A stretch of 64,000 bases of DNA from Deltaproteobacteria bacterium (lineage in GTDB: Bacteria; Myxococcota_A; Polyangia; Polyangiales; Polyangiaceae). The notes under the pieces were generated by a model. It was not told where the DNA came from. It did not search any database and was given only the letters and a program-made list of their open reading frames with translations. Position numbers and translations under genes: made by a program. Of the stretch, positions 7,536 through 17,061 are shown one piece after another (position 1 is the first letter of the stretch; every line of letters begins with the position of its first letter). The stretch spans positions 186,001-250,000 of the forward strand of contig JACRCQ010000077.1 of the NCBI GenBank assembly GCA_016218915.1, read 5' to 3'.

Positions 7536-8804
7536 TCAGCGCGACGCTCGATCGATCACGCAGTACAGCTTGCCGTCGTCCGACGCAGCGTACAGCCGTC
7601 CCTGCAAGCCGAGGACGACCGGCGCATCCACGTCCGCGCCCGTGGCCAGCTTCCAGCGCAGCGATCCGTCTGCAGCCAGCGAGTACACGTGATCGTCCTG
7701 CGCTCCGAAGTACAGCGCTCCGGCTGCATCCTCCACAGGCGAGCCGTGCACTCCGAACTCGGTAGCGCCCGTGCCTCGCACGGCGAACCTCCAACGAAGC
7801 GCTCCAGTCATCGCGTCGACCGCCACGACTGCGGGCGACGGGCCGTAGACTCCTGCGATCACGCTCCGGTTGCGCGTGAGCGTGAGCGAGCCGCGCACGT
7901 GCCCACCCACGTTCGTGCGCCAGCGCACCTTGCCCTGGCCCGGATCGACCGCAACCAGCGCGTTGTCGTCCACGCCCACGTACACCGTCCCGTCGTCGCC
8001 CACGGCGGGCGCGCAGTCCACGTCGCTGCCGAGATCCAGCGCCCACTTCACCTGGCCATCCGGCTGCACCGCGTACAGCCTGTTGTCCTGCGAACCCGCG
8101 TAGACCGTGCCGTCAGCAGCCACCGCCGGCGCACCGTAGAGCTTCCTCTTGGCCTTCACCCGCCAGACCACGGACGCGTTCGGGCGCACGGCGTACAGCA
8201 CACGACCCGACGCGAACACCATGGCACCCCAGGGCGTCGGAGCTGCCGCCGTATCCGCATCTCCGTCCGTGTCCAGCTGCCACCTCACCGCTCCCTTCGA
8301 CGAGATCGCGAAGAACTTGTGAGCATCCGATCCGAGGTAGATCCCGTCGCGATCGATCCACGGGCTCGAGTACACGCGCTCGTGCAGATCGAGCGCCATC
8401 GTCTGACGTCCCTCGGGCGACACCCCGATCAGCTTGCCTCCCAACGTGCCGATCACGACGGTGCCATCTGCCAGCTGCGCCGGAGCGGTCTCGATGGGTG
8501 CTCCTGCCTCGAAGCTCCAGAGCAACAGGGGATCCGCAGGGCCTACGAAGGGCGAGCGGTTGGTGCGCGCAGGATCGAGGTGCAGCATGGCGGGCGGGCC
8601 GGAAGCGACGCGTGCAGAGGGGTCGGCGGCAGGAAGCGATCGGGGCGCCGACGAGGCTGGCGCGACGGAAGCCGAGCCTGCGGGCAGCGAAGGGGGAGCT
8701 GGGGGGCTGTGTCGCGCGCGGCGGCTGCGAATCACCACAGCAGCGGTGATCACCACGCACACCGCGACGGCTGCTAGCAGCAAGCGGCTGTTGGCTGACG
8801 ACAC
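7536..8804 (-). CDS. Membrane-anchored PQQ-type beta-propeller protein
   Basis: 422 residues with an N-terminal transmembrane anchor (about residues 8-25), then a Pro/Ser/Ala-rich linker, then repeated blades. The blades show the BamB/PQQ-like pattern of Gly-Thr-Val-Tyr-x-Gly and Ala-Val-x-Pro-Asp-Gly (for example AADGTVYAGSQDNRLYAV, DDGTVYVGVDDNALVAVD). About seven blades can be made out between residues 95 and 420. Such propellers usually act as protein-interaction platforms at the outer side of the membrane; no quinone-binding enzyme residues are evident. It is the last gene of a minus-strand run starting with ftsK, 31 bases after the small gene. Confidence 0.8.
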   Translation of the reverse strand: MSSANSRLLLAAVAVCVVITAAVVIRSRRARHSPPAPPSLPAGSASVAPASSAPRSLPAADPSARVASGPPAMLHLDPARTNRSPFVGPADPLLLWSFEAGAPIETAPAQLADGTVVIGTLGGKLIGVSPEGRQTMALDLHERVYSSPWIDRDGIYLGSDAHKFFAISSKGAVRWQLDTDGDADTAAAPTPWGAMVFASGRVLYAVRPNASVVWRVKAKRKLYGAPAVAADGTVYAGSQDNRLYAVQPDGQVKWALDLGSDVDCAPAVGDDGTVYVGVDDNALVAVDPGQGKVRWRTNVGGHVRGSLTLTRNRSVIAGVYGPSPAVVAVDAMTGALRWRFAVRGTGATEFGVHGSPVEDAAGALYFGAQDDHVYSLAADGSLRWKLATGADVDAPVVLGLQGRLYAASDDGKLYCVIDRASR

Positions 8805-8835
8805 CGAGGCACGCTGACCGCGCCCCGGCGCTGCG

Positions 8836-9111
8836 TCAACGCCGTCCGCCGTGTACCGCCATCACCTGCTTGCGAGCTTCGTAGACTCCGCGCGTGCAAG
8901 GGCACTCGTTGCCGTGTCGCCTGGCCAGCCAGCCGATCAACGTCAGCGCGGCTTGCCGTACGTCATCCGAAAGCTCCCTGCTGCGCACGATCTCCGCGAT
9001 GGCGGCGATCAAATCCTTGCGAGCGCTCTCAGGCACCTGGCCCTCCCTGCTACATGCGTTCGCGTACGATCCTGGTGCGGCATTCGGCATGGGCGCACGC
9101 TCTCTTGTCAT
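8836..9111 (-). CDS. Small conserved-looking hypothetical protein
   Basis: 91 residues, soluble, with an amphipathic helical middle (SARKDLIAAIAEIVRSR, then DDVRQAALTLIGWLARRHG) and a C-terminal segment with two Cys (NECPCTRGVY). It lies between ftsK and the propeller gene on the same strand, with gaps of 46 and 31 bases, and probably shares their transcript. ATG 9111 and ATG 9090 are both possible starts. No family recognised. Confidence 0.5.
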   Translation of the reverse strand: MTRERAPMPNAAPGSYANACSREGQVPESARKDLIAAIAEIVRSRELSDDVRQAALTLIGWLARRHGNECPCTRGVYEARKQVMAVHGGRR

Positions 9112-9157
9112 ACTTACCTGACACGTCAACCCCAAAAATGCTTGTAGCCGTCGATCG

Positions 9158-11821
9158 TTACGGTTCCAATAGCACTTCTCGTTCCCTAGCGCCGTTCGGC
9201 GGACCCACCAGTCCCCTTTTTTCCATCATTTCAACGATTTTCGCCGCCCGGTTGTAGCCGATGTTCAGCTTGCGCTGCACCCAGGAGGTCGAGCACCGAC
9301 GCGTCTCGCGCACGACCTGCACCGCTTCGTCGAACTTCGAATCCGCTTCCTGCTCGCCCGCGTCCTCGTCCATCCCCTCGTCGCGCGCCGCCAGTATCGA
9401 CTCGTCGTACGTCGGCTCCCCCTGGCGACGCAGGAACGTGGTGACGCGCTCGACTTCCTCTTCGCTCACGAACGGGCACTGCACACGACGAATGTCGTTG
9501 GTGCCGTTCATCTTCACCAGCATGTCGCCCCGGCCGAGCAGATGCTCTGCTCCTTGCTCGTCCAGAATCGTGCGGCTGTCGATTCGCTGCGTGACCTTGA
9601 ACGCGATGCGCGTCGGGAAGTTCGCCTTGATCATGCCTGTGATCACGTCCACGCTCGGACGCTGCGTCGCGAGGATCACGTGCATGCCCGCTGCGCGCGC
9701 CTTCTGCGCCAGACGTGCGATCGAAGCTTCGACATCCTTGCCCTGCTGCATCATCAGGTCGGCAAACTCGTCCACCACGATCACGATGAAGGGCAGCTTG
9801 TCCGGCAGCTTCGGTGGCTCGCGCGCAGGCCCAACCTCCAGGATCGAGCCGTCCGGCGCGGTCGTGACCATCGTCTTGGGCGTGCTGAATCCCGGCACTT
9901 CGCCGCGGTGCACACGCTCCACCCACGCGTTGTACGTCGAGATGTTCTTCGTGCCCGCGTTCGCCAGCAGCTGGTAGCGACGCTCCATCTCGTCGACCGC
10001 CCACTTGAGCGCATTGACCGCCTGCTTGGTGTCCGTCACCACCGGCAGAAGCATGTGCGGCATGCGATCGAACGACTGCAGCTCGACCACCTTCGGGTCG
10101 ATCATCAGCAGGCGAAGATCCTCGGGGGTGCGACGGTACAGCAGGCTGATGAGCATCACGTTGAGACCGACGCTCTTGCCGGCGCCGGTTGCACCTGCCA
10201 CCAGCACGTGCGGCATCGACGACAGATCCGCGTAGTAGGGCGCACCCACGATGTCGCGCCCGAGCACGATCGGAAGCGGCGCCTTGATCTCCTGGAACCG
10301 TCGATCCTCGATCAGCTCGCGCAGGTTCACAGGACGTCGCGAGCGGTTCGGGACTTCGAAGCCGACCCGCTTCTTGCCCGGGATCGGCGCGATGATTCGC
10401 ACCTGGCAGCCGAGATTGAGCGCCAGATCGTCGGCGAGCGACGCGATCTTCGACACCTTGGTCCCAGGCTCCGGCTCCAGCTCGTAGGTCGTGACCGTGG
10501 GCCCGGGCAGAATCTCCCGCACCTGCCCGCTCACTCCGTAGTGGCTCAGCGTCGTCACCAGCTGCCTGGCATTGTCGTTGAGCTGCGCCTGCATCTCGTC
10601 GTCCACTACCAGACGCTCGTTCTTGCCCTCCTCGAGCAGCTCGAACGCAGGCAGCTGGAACGTGCTCGCAGCCGCAACGGGCACCCGGGCATTGCTGGCT
10701 TTCTCCACCACAGAGGCATCGGAAGTATCGACGATCGTGGGGCCCGAGGGCTTGCGCGCGCGCTTGCGCACCTTGGGCGGCTCTGCATCCTCGCCGTCCC
10801 CCGGGACCGCTGCGTCCTCTTCGGCTTCGACCGTATCCGTCACAGCAGCCGCAACCACCTGCGCCGCGTCTTCGCTCTCCGCTTCAGGCTCGACTTCGTC
10901 ATGGGGCCCGAGCGCGCGACGCTTGTCCTTGGGAGCTCGATCTCCTGCGGATGCCACCTCGAGGTCTGGCGCCGCGTCCGGTGTGTCGTCGCTCGACGCC
11001 AACGAAATCGCGAGCTCGTCCTGCGAAACCTTGGACTCCGCCTGCTTGCGCGCTGTGCTCACGTCCTCGTCGATCGCAGCGAGGATGGCGCGATCGGCCC
11101 GGCTTGTGTCGATGGGAATCGACACGCCGTCCTGATCCGCACGCCGTCGCTCCAGGTCCCGCGCCGCAGACCACGCCTGTCCGATGCTTCGGAGGCCAGC
11201 GGCTGCGGTGTGGGCAGCGACGCCGGTACCGGAGCTGGCTCGGCGGGCGAGGGCGATGAACGAGAAGGACGCTCTGGCGATGAGGATGAGGCCAACCGCG
11301 GTCAGGCCGATGATGTAGGAGCCGACCGTGGAAAAGAGCGAGCGCATCAGCTCGCCGAAGAGCTCTCCGACGAGACCGGCAGCGGTCATGGCGCCAAAGG
11401 CATGGGCGTCGGGCATGGAGACGTGGGCGAGAGCGGCGAGGATGAAGATGACGACGAGGTCGCCGCCAATTCGTGCCACAGAGGCGATCGAAGGCCGATT
11501 TCGGAACAAGGGCAGGGCCATGACCACAAGCTCGACAGGGGCAGCCCAGGCCACGACGCCGATGGCGGAGACGAGGAAGCCGGCGATGGAGGCGCCGACT
11601 GGGCCGACCCAGTTGGCCCCCTGAATCTCAGGCATGTCCGGATTCTTGGAAAAGCTGGACAGGGCAAGGGCTACATATACGGCGCTTGCGATCAGCAGCA
11701 GCGCAGCGGCTTCACGTCCTCGGCGGAATGCGGCCTTCTCAGGCTCGGCGGTGCGCGCGGCAGCCACTTCGCATGGAAGATTTCCCGCAATCCGGCGTGT
11801 CGCAAACAAGGGTACTGACAT
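9158..11821 (-). CDS. ftsK: DNA translocase FtsK
   Basis: 887 residues, the usual FtsK/SpoIIIE length. Four N-terminal membrane spans lie within about residues 35-185. An acidic, low-complexity linker follows (about 230-370). The motor has a Walker A (AGATGAGKSVG near residue 543) and Walker B (IVIVVDEFADLMM near residue 680). The C-terminal gamma winged helix is the last 65 residues (SWVQRKLNIGYNRAAKIVEMMEKRG), which in known FtsK reads the polar KOPS sequences. It pumps chromosome ends across the closing septum and activates dif recombination. It is divergent from the large lipoprotein gene, with 143 bases between the two starts. Confidence 0.95.
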   Translation of the reverse strand: MSVPLFATRRIAGNLPCEVAAARTAEPEKAAFRRGREAAALLLIASAVYVALALSSFSKNPDMPEIQGANWVGPVGASIAGFLVSAIGVVAWAAPVELVVMALPLFRNRPSIASVARIGGDLVVIFILAALAHVSMPDAHAFGAMTAAGLVGELFGELMRSLFSTVGSYIIGLTAVGLILIARASFSFIALARRASSGTGVAAHTAAAGLRSIGQAWSAARDLERRRADQDGVSIPIDTSRADRAILAAIDEDVSTARKQAESKVSQDELAISLASSDDTPDAAPDLEVASAGDRAPKDKRRALGPHDEVEPEAESEDAAQVVAAAVTDTVEAEEDAAVPGDGEDAEPPKVRKRARKPSGPTIVDTSDASVVEKASNARVPVAAASTFQLPAFELLEEGKNERLVVDDEMQAQLNDNARQLVTTLSHYGVSGQVREILPGPTVTTYELEPEPGTKVSKIASLADDLALNLGCQVRIIAPIPGKKRVGFEVPNRSRRPVNLRELIEDRRFQEIKAPLPIVLGRDIVGAPYYADLSSMPHVLVAGATGAGKSVGLNVMLISLLYRRTPEDLRLLMIDPKVVELQSFDRMPHMLLPVVTDTKQAVNALKWAVDEMERRYQLLANAGTKNISTYNAWVERVHRGEVPGFSTPKTMVTTAPDGSILEVGPAREPPKLPDKLPFIVIVVDEFADLMMQQGKDVEASIARLAQKARAAGMHVILATQRPSVDVITGMIKANFPTRIAFKVTQRIDSRTILDEQGAEHLLGRGDMLVKMNGTNDIRRVQCPFVSEEEVERVTTFLRRQGEPTYDESILAARDEGMDEDAGEQEADSKFDEAVQVVRETRRCSTSWVQRKLNIGYNRAAKIVEMMEKRGLVGPPNGAREREVLLEP

Positions 11822-11964
11822 GGTCCACTGCGGTGGCCACCCTAGACTCCCCTGGGGAGCCGGTCAAAAAAGCGGCTCCCGGTCGGGTGCGGGAATTCGT
11901 TTGAGCCTGCGTGACCATGTCGGTTAGCATGCGAAGCCCCGCAAGCGGGAGCCGAAGGTACACG

Positions 11965-13560
11965 ATGCGAACGAAACGTTGGTCGCGCTGGGCTCGGGTC
12001 GCACTGGCTGCGGCAATGATGGCTGGAGCCGTTGGCACCGGGTGCCGTGTCAGCGAAAATGACGTGCACCGGTGGGAATCGACCGAGCACGGGCCGGAGA
12101 AGCTCGTCGCGGTAGTTACCCATGACAAATACGAGCCGTCGCTGCGAATACAGTCGGCACTTGCGCTCGTGCGCATGAAGCCGCGAGGTGGTCGCAGGGT
12201 CGGGATCACCAAGATGGTCGATGCTCTCGCCCAGCTGTCGCCGGAAGCGCGACGGATGTTGGTGGCGGGCATGGTACCCACCTTGGTGGAGGAGATGGGC
12301 AAGCCGCCGCCTGTGGCGCAGGGAGGCGGTCAGATTCCGCCCGACTTGTCGATTCCGTACAAGGACGCGGCCTTCGCGTTGCTCTCGTACGACAAGACGG
12401 TTCTGGTGGGCGACGAAGAGCCCAAGCAGAAGCTCACGGCCGCGCTCATCGGTTGGATCGTCGCGGACTTCGAGCATCGCTACGACAACGCATCGCAGAT
12501 GTTCGGTGTCGAGCAGGTGGTGCGATTCCTTGGCGCGGTCTGCACCAAGCCGCTTCCCAAGCTGATCGCAACCGACTCGCGCAAGATCTCGGACATCGCG
12601 AAGCTGGTCAGCGAGAATGGCGATCAGCCTACCAAGGAAGAGGCTTCGGGCAAGCTGGTGGAAGTCGCCAAGGCGACGGTCGATCAGAGCTGGCTCGACA
12701 AGATGAAGCCGATCCTGGAAGAAGCCAATCGCGCGCAGAAGCTGGCGCCGACGCCGGACCAGTTCAAGATGCAGCTCGAGAAGGCGCAGGACGAGCAGCT
12801 CGAGCGCGTGTTCGGAGCCATGCGCAAGGTGGGCGGACGAGCGGTTGTGGAGTACTGCCTGGAGTTCGCCGGCAATACCAAGCACTCGGAAGACCGCCGG
12901 GTCCGCGCGCTCGCCGCGATCGAGGGCAACTTCGACACGAAGAACCCCAACGACGTCCAGCGCATCCTGGCTCTGGCCGGCGGCGAGGAGACGCCGGACA
13001 AGATCCGCGACCTGGCATTCCTGCGCGTTGGAGAAGTCCCGCGCGACAAGGTCATCAACAAGCTCTACGAGATCTTCACCCACAACAAGAAGTGGCAGGT
13101 CCGGTGGGTGGCGGCGCAGGTGGCCATCAAGATGTCCACCACGGACCAGATCCCGGAGATCATCAGCAAGCTGCCGGGTGGCAAGTCCGAAAACTTCGCC
13201 ATGACCGAGGCGCTGACGTACGGCGATTGGATGGGCAACACGAAGACGATGGCGGAGAAGGACGGCAAGACTGCGCGCGCGCAGCTCAGCCCGTTCCTCA
13301 AGGAAGGCGCGACTGCAGCGCGTTTCACCGCCTTCGGCTTCTTCTACTCGCACGGCGCCAAGACCGATCTCGAGATGCTGTCCTCGTACGAGGGAGACAA
13401 GCTGCCGGCTCCCAAGTGCGACGACAAGCAGAAGGACTGCGAGTGGAAGTGCTACATCCCGAAAGAAGGCAAGCCGGATGAGAAGGAGCCGAAGGACGTG
13501 GGAACGCTCGGCGACTTCGTCAAGTACTGCATCGAGCCTACGATAAAGGCTCAAAAGTAA
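11965..13560 (+). CDS. Large helical-repeat (HEAT-like) lipoprotein
   Basis: 531 residues. A lipoprotein signal (MRTKRWSRWARVALAAAMM, lipobox VGTGC) is followed by mostly alpha-helical sequence in pairs of about 35-40 residues. Examples are SLRIQSALALVRM, VRALAAIEGNF, IRDLAFLRVGEV and VRWVAAQVAIKM, which look like HEAT/armadillo-type repeats. Near the C-terminus is a Cys cluster (CDDKQKDCEWKCYI). The likely role is a periplasmic scaffold anchored in a membrane; no enzymatic motif is seen. The start at ATG 11965 gives a proper signal peptide. Homologues appear to be typical of myxobacterial genomes (family knowledge, not checked). Confidence 0.7.
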   Translation: MRTKRWSRWARVALAAAMMAGAVGTGCRVSENDVHRWESTEHGPEKLVAVVTHDKYEPSLRIQSALALVRMKPRGGRRVGITKMVDALAQLSPEARRMLVAGMVPTLVEEMGKPPPVAQGGGQIPPDLSIPYKDAAFALLSYDKTVLVGDEEPKQKLTAALIGWIVADFEHRYDNASQMFGVEQVVRFLGAVCTKPLPKLIATDSRKISDIAKLVSENGDQPTKEEASGKLVEVAKATVDQSWLDKMKPILEEANRAQKLAPTPDQFKMQLEKAQDEQLERVFGAMRKVGGRAVVEYCLEFAGNTKHSEDRRVRALAAIEGNFDTKNPNDVQRILALAGGEETPDKIRDLAFLRVGEVPRDKVINKLYEIFTHNKKWQVRWVAAQVAIKMSTTDQIPEIISKLPGGKSENFAMTEALTYGDWMGNTKTMAEKDGKTARAQLSPFLKEGATAARFTAFGFFYSHGAKTDLEMLSSYEGDKLPAPKCDDKQKDCEWKCYIPKEGKPDEKEPKDVGTLGDFVKYCIEPTIKAQK

Positions 13561-13630
13561 CGCTGGACAGCAGGCTGTCCGGCAGAGCTACTCGTTACGA
13601 CGTCGACGCGAAACGATTCAGGGCAAACGG

Positions 13631-14662
13631 ATGAGCGATCCGAACAAGAAGAGTCCCCGCACCTTTCAATGCAGAGACGTTTTGTGGGAAACGTTCGAGC
13701 AGATGGCTCGCGAGCTCGAGTGCTCGATCGACTATCTGATCAACGAAGCCATGAAGCAGTACGCGCGCCAGAGAAGCTATGGCTCGCGTACTCCTTTCCC
13801 AGGACGTGCTGACGGACCCGGCGGTGTGCCGGCCATGCCGGGCGGCCCGCCTGCCTCCGCGCCCTCGGCGCCGGCAGCTCCTCCGCCGCTGCCGCATCAG
13901 GCACCTCCGGGCGCGCCTGCGCCGCCCATGCCGCACCACCCGTCCTCTGCCTCTGTGTCGGCCCCCGGCATGCCCGCGCCGGGAATGCCTCCTGCCAAGC
14001 GCGCCAGCTTGCCGCCGCCGCCTCCTCCTCCCCGTGCCGCGCGCGCGCCGCAGCCCCCGGTCGGCGCACCGGCGCAGTCCAGCGCTCCGCCTCTGCCCCC
14101 TCCGCCGGCCCAGGCTGCATCAGGGCGTTTTCCGCCCCCGCCGCCGCCCAAGCGCCCCGGTGCTCCTCCGATGCCCGGACCGCCCCAGCGCATGCCGCCT
14201 CCCCAGCAGCCGATGGGGGGCGCTGCGCCGCCGCCGTTCCCGCAGCAGCAGCCCCCTCCCATGCCCCCTCAGCAGCCGGCGCATCAGCCGATGCCCCAGC
14301 CGCCCCCGCTGCCCCGTCAGCAGCAGATGCCGCCGCAGGCTCAACCTGCCGCGCCGGTCGCCGCTCCAGGCGGATTCCCCGGCGGCCAGCTCTCCATCTG
14401 GTACCAGAACCAGCCTACGGTCGTGAACAAGGACCGCTTCATCATCGGCCGCGGCAAACAGTCGTCGGATCTCACCATCAAGGACCCGAACGTCTCACGC
14501 CAGCATGCCATGGTCGAGTTCGTCAACGGCCAGTACTACATGGTCGACATGGGCTCCACCAACGGCATCGAGTACAACGGCCAGCGCATCGCGCGCAAGG
14601 CAGTCCAGGAAGGCGATCTGTTCCGTATCTGCGACCACGAGTTGCGCTTCACCTACCGCTGA
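13631..14662 (+). CDS. Ribbon-helix-helix / Pro-rich / FHA domain protein
   Basis: 343 residues in three parts. Residues 8-48 (FQCRDVLWETFEQMARELECSIDYLINEAMKQYAR, quoted by its ends only as RTFQCRDVLWE and IDYLINEAMKQYA) look like a ribbon-helix-helix DNA-binding fold. Residues 53-248 are an extreme Pro/Ala/Gln linker. Residues 250-343 are an FHA domain (FIIGRGKQSSDL, VSRQHAMVEF, GSTNGIEYNG). The combination suggests a DNA- or protein-binding head joined by a flexible arm to a phosphothreonine reader. It starts 70 bases after the HEAT-like lipoprotein gene and may be cotranscribed with it. The RHH assignment is from pattern only. Confidence 0.7.
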   Translation: MSDPNKKSPRTFQCRDVLWETFEQMARELECSIDYLINEAMKQYARQRSYGSRTPFPGRADGPGGVPAMPGGPPASAPSAPAAPPPLPHQAPPGAPAPPMPHHPSSASVSAPGMPAPGMPPAKRASLPPPPPPPRAARAPQPPVGAPAQSSAPPLPPPPAQAASGRFPPPPPPKRPGAPPMPGPPQRMPPPQQPMGGAAPPPFPQQQPPPMPPQQPAHQPMPQPPPLPRQQQMPPQAQPAAPVAAPGGFPGGQLSIWYQNQPTVVNKDRFIIGRGKQSSDLTIKDPNVSRQHAMVEFVNGQYYMVDMGSTNGIEYNGQRIARKAVQEGDLFRICDHELRFTYR

Positions 14663-14792
14663 TCGCCCCTGCCCGCTCCGCTCCCCCACCCGATCACCCT
14701 TTCGAGCCCTTCCCTCGGGCATGGATGCGCACGGCTGAATGTTGCAGCCCATGAACTGGGCATTTCCCTCCAGCTGTGCCATCCAACAACGC

Positions 14793-15788
14793 ATGAGCCC
14801 TTCGAGCCCACACGATGCGAACCGGGACCTCGCCCGTCCGCACATCGCCTTCATCGGCGCTGGTGCGCTGGCTTCGGTCTACGGCGTGAGGCTCGCCCTG
14901 CGCAGCGCAACCGTCTCTTTCGTCGTGCGCTCCCAGCGCGTCGGTGACACCTCTCCGCTCGCAACCGAGTGCATCAGCACCCGGGAACGCCTCACGCTCG
15001 ATCGCCCTGCGCGCGCAGCGGCCATCCCGGCAGACTGCTCCTGCGTTGCACTGGCCGTTCGCGCCGAGAACCTCGACGCCACCCTGGAATCGCTCGTGCG
15101 ATCCGGACCCGACGTCCCGGTGATCTCGCTGACGCCGTTGCTGCCAGCAGCGCTGCGCAGGCTGCGCGAGGCTGTGGGCGAGAGGCTCGTGGTCGCCATG
15201 CCCGGCGTGGTTGCCTATGCCGATGCGTCATCCACGGTGCGCTACTGGCTTCCGAGGGTCGCGCCGACGATGCTCGACGATCGGTTTGCCGGCAACCCCT
15301 CGGTACGCGCCGTGCACGACGCGCTGCTTGCGGCTGGCATCCCTGCGAAGTTCGAGTCGAACGTGGACAAGATGAACTCGGCCACGACGATCACATTTCT
15401 TCCGCTGGTGCTGCTGCTCGACGCAGCGGGCGGAACAGCAGCGCGCGCGCTCGAAGCGCCTGCCTTGCTCAAGCTCGCCTTCCAGGCTGTGGCCGAATGC
15501 CGCAATGCCGCTCGATTCGTGGGTGAAGTCCCTGCCTGGGCGCACCTTCTCACGCGTTTCGTGGGGCCACGCACGATCCGAATCGGCATCTCGCTCGGCC
15601 AGCGTGCATCACCCGAATCCGTTCGTTTCGTGGAGCAGCACTTTGGGACCAAGACCCACGAGCAGAACGTGCTGCTCGCGCGCGAAGTGATCTCGATCGG
15701 CACCGAGTACGGCGTGAAGATGGACGCGATGCGCCGGCTGAGCGATGCATGCGAAGATCGCGTTCCTGGAGGGCCTGGCCATGCGTAG
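14793..15788 (+). CDS. Ketopantoate reductase (PanE/ApbA)-family protein
   Basis: 331 residues with an N-terminal Rossmann motif (IAFIGAGALASVYG), a NADP-type fold, and the family's central and C-terminal helical domain including the conserved Lys region (FESNVDKMNSAT, where Lys and Asn fit the PanE active site). PanE reduces 2-dehydropantoate to pantoate with NADPH in coenzyme A synthesis. Many paralogues have other substrates, so the substrate is uncertain. ATG 14793 is chosen because upstream Met codons add a non-conserved Cys/Trp stretch. It overlaps the L,D-transpeptidase start by eight bases. Confidence 0.7.
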   Translation: MSPSSPHDANRDLARPHIAFIGAGALASVYGVRLALRSATVSFVVRSQRVGDTSPLATECISTRERLTLDRPARAAAIPADCSCVALAVRAENLDATLESLVRSGPDVPVISLTPLLPAALRRLREAVGERLVVAMPGVVAYADASSTVRYWLPRVAPTMLDDRFAGNPSVRAVHDALLAAGIPAKFESNVDKMNSATTITFLPLVLLLDAAGGTAARALEAPALLKLAFQAVAECRNAARFVGEVPAWAHLLTRFVGPRTIRIGISLGQRASPESVRFVEQHFGTKTHEQNVLLAREVISIGTEYGVKMDAMRRLSDACEDRVPGGPGHA

Positions 15789-17052
15789 GACCACCACTGC
15801 AATCATTCCCGCCCTGCTCGTGCTCCTGCTCGGCGCAGGGGCTGCGCGCGCATTCGATCCCCCACCATGGACGGATCCGGGCGATCTTCCGTTGCCCTCC
15901 GATGCCATGAGTGTGGTTGCGACCCAGGACGACATCCCGATCGAGTCAGCGCCCACAGCGGGTGGACGGAGGCGAGGCACGCTGGCGCAGGGCGTACCGA
16001 TGCCGCTGTTCGCGATCAAGCGCGGCCCGGGATGCAATGGTCGCTGGTTCGCCGTCGGTCCTCTGGCGTGGGTGTGCCAGGACCACATGCGGTTCACCAC
16101 GGATGCACCGGTGGCAGCGCGCGACGCAGCGCTGCTCAACGTGCAGGACGGTCTGCCGTTCCGGTACTACTTCGTGGGCCGCGGCGGCTCCTCCGGCTAC
16201 TTCCAGCTCAACTCCGCGGATCAATCGTCGCCAGACCAGGACCTCGAGGCCGGGTTCGCGGTCGCCGTGGTGGAGCAGAGAAAGCAGAACGGGGAGACGT
16301 ACGGCAGGTCGCATCACGGCTTGTGGATCCCCATGCGCGATCTGGTCCCGGTGCGTCCCAAGACCTTTCGCGGCGAAGTCGTGACCGAAGGCAAGCTCGA
16401 CTTCGGCTGGGTGATGCGCGACGACGCACGCGGGCTGGCGAAGCCGGTGCCGGGCTCGCCCCCCACGGACCGCCGCTTTGCGCGCTTTCAGCGCGTTCCC
16501 ATCGTGGAGGAGCAGACGGTTCGCAAGGATCGATACCTGCGAATCGACGACAAGTCGTGGCTGCACGAGCGCGACGTTCGCAAGCCGTCGCTGGCGGCGC
16601 CTCCCTCCGAAGTTGCCAAGGGGGAGCGGTGGGTAGACGTCGAGCTCGCGACGCAGACGATCGTCGCCTACGAAGGCGATCGACCCGTGTACGCCACGCT
16701 GGTTTCGACGGGCAAGGGGCCGCAGGGGTCGGCATTTGCGACGCCCAAGGGCGTGCATCGCATCTGGGTGAAGCTGATCGGCTCGAACATGGACAACCTC
16801 GAGGACGAGGAAGCGAGCAACTACTACTCGATCGAGGATGTGCCCTGGGTGCAGTACTTCTCGAACGGCGTGGGGCTGCACGGCGTGTTCTGGCACAACG
16901 ACTTCGGGCGGGTTCGCAGCCACGGGTGCGTGAACCTGACGCCGCTCGACGCGCAGTGGTTCTTCAGCTTCACGGGACCGCACGTACCTGCGGGATGGAC
17001 GGCCGTGCTTCCCACGGAGCTGGATCCTGGCACGGTGATCAGGGTCAGGTAG
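15781..17052 (+). CDS. Exported L,D-transpeptidase (YkuD family)
   Basis: 423 residues with an N-terminal signal peptide (MRRTTTAIIPALLVLLLGAG, AARA). A 270-residue region has SH3-like and unrecognised segments, and a YkuD catalytic domain lies at about 285-420. The active-site signature is present: HGVFWHNDFG followed by SHGCVNLTPLDA, where the Cys is the nucleophile. Such enzymes make 3-3 crosslinks or attach proteins to peptidoglycan in the periplasm. The start at ATG 15781 lies inside the end of the previous gene, so the two are probably coupled. UbiB follows after nine bases. Confidence 0.88.
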   Translation: MRRTTTAIIPALLVLLLGAGAARAFDPPPWTDPGDLPLPSDAMSVVATQDDIPIESAPTAGGRRRGTLAQGVPMPLFAIKRGPGCNGRWFAVGPLAWVCQDHMRFTTDAPVAARDAALLNVQDGLPFRYYFVGRGGSSGYFQLNSADQSSPDQDLEAGFAVAVVEQRKQNGETYGRSHHGLWIPMRDLVPVRPKTFRGEVVTEGKLDFGWVMRDDARGLAKPVPGSPPTDRRFARFQRVPIVEEQTVRKDRYLRIDDKSWLHERDVRKPSLAAPPSEVAKGERWVDVELATQTIVAYEGDRPVYATLVSTGKGPQGSAFATPKGVHRIWVKLIGSNMDNLEDEEASNYYSIEDVPWVQYFSNGVGLHGVFWHNDFGRVRSHGCVNLTPLDAQWFFSFTGPHVPAGWTAVLPTELDPGTVIRVR

Positions 17053-17061
17053 CGCTGGACC

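Noticed and set aside
9542..11818. Long open frame antisense to ftsK
   Set aside because: High-GC sequence leaves long shadow frames. Its translation is Arg/His-rich without domains, while the minus strand encodes a complete FtsK.
13800..14350. Repetitive C-rich DNA that could look like a repeat array
   Set aside because: It is one continuous coding frame for a Pro-rich linker, with no unit repeat or spacers.
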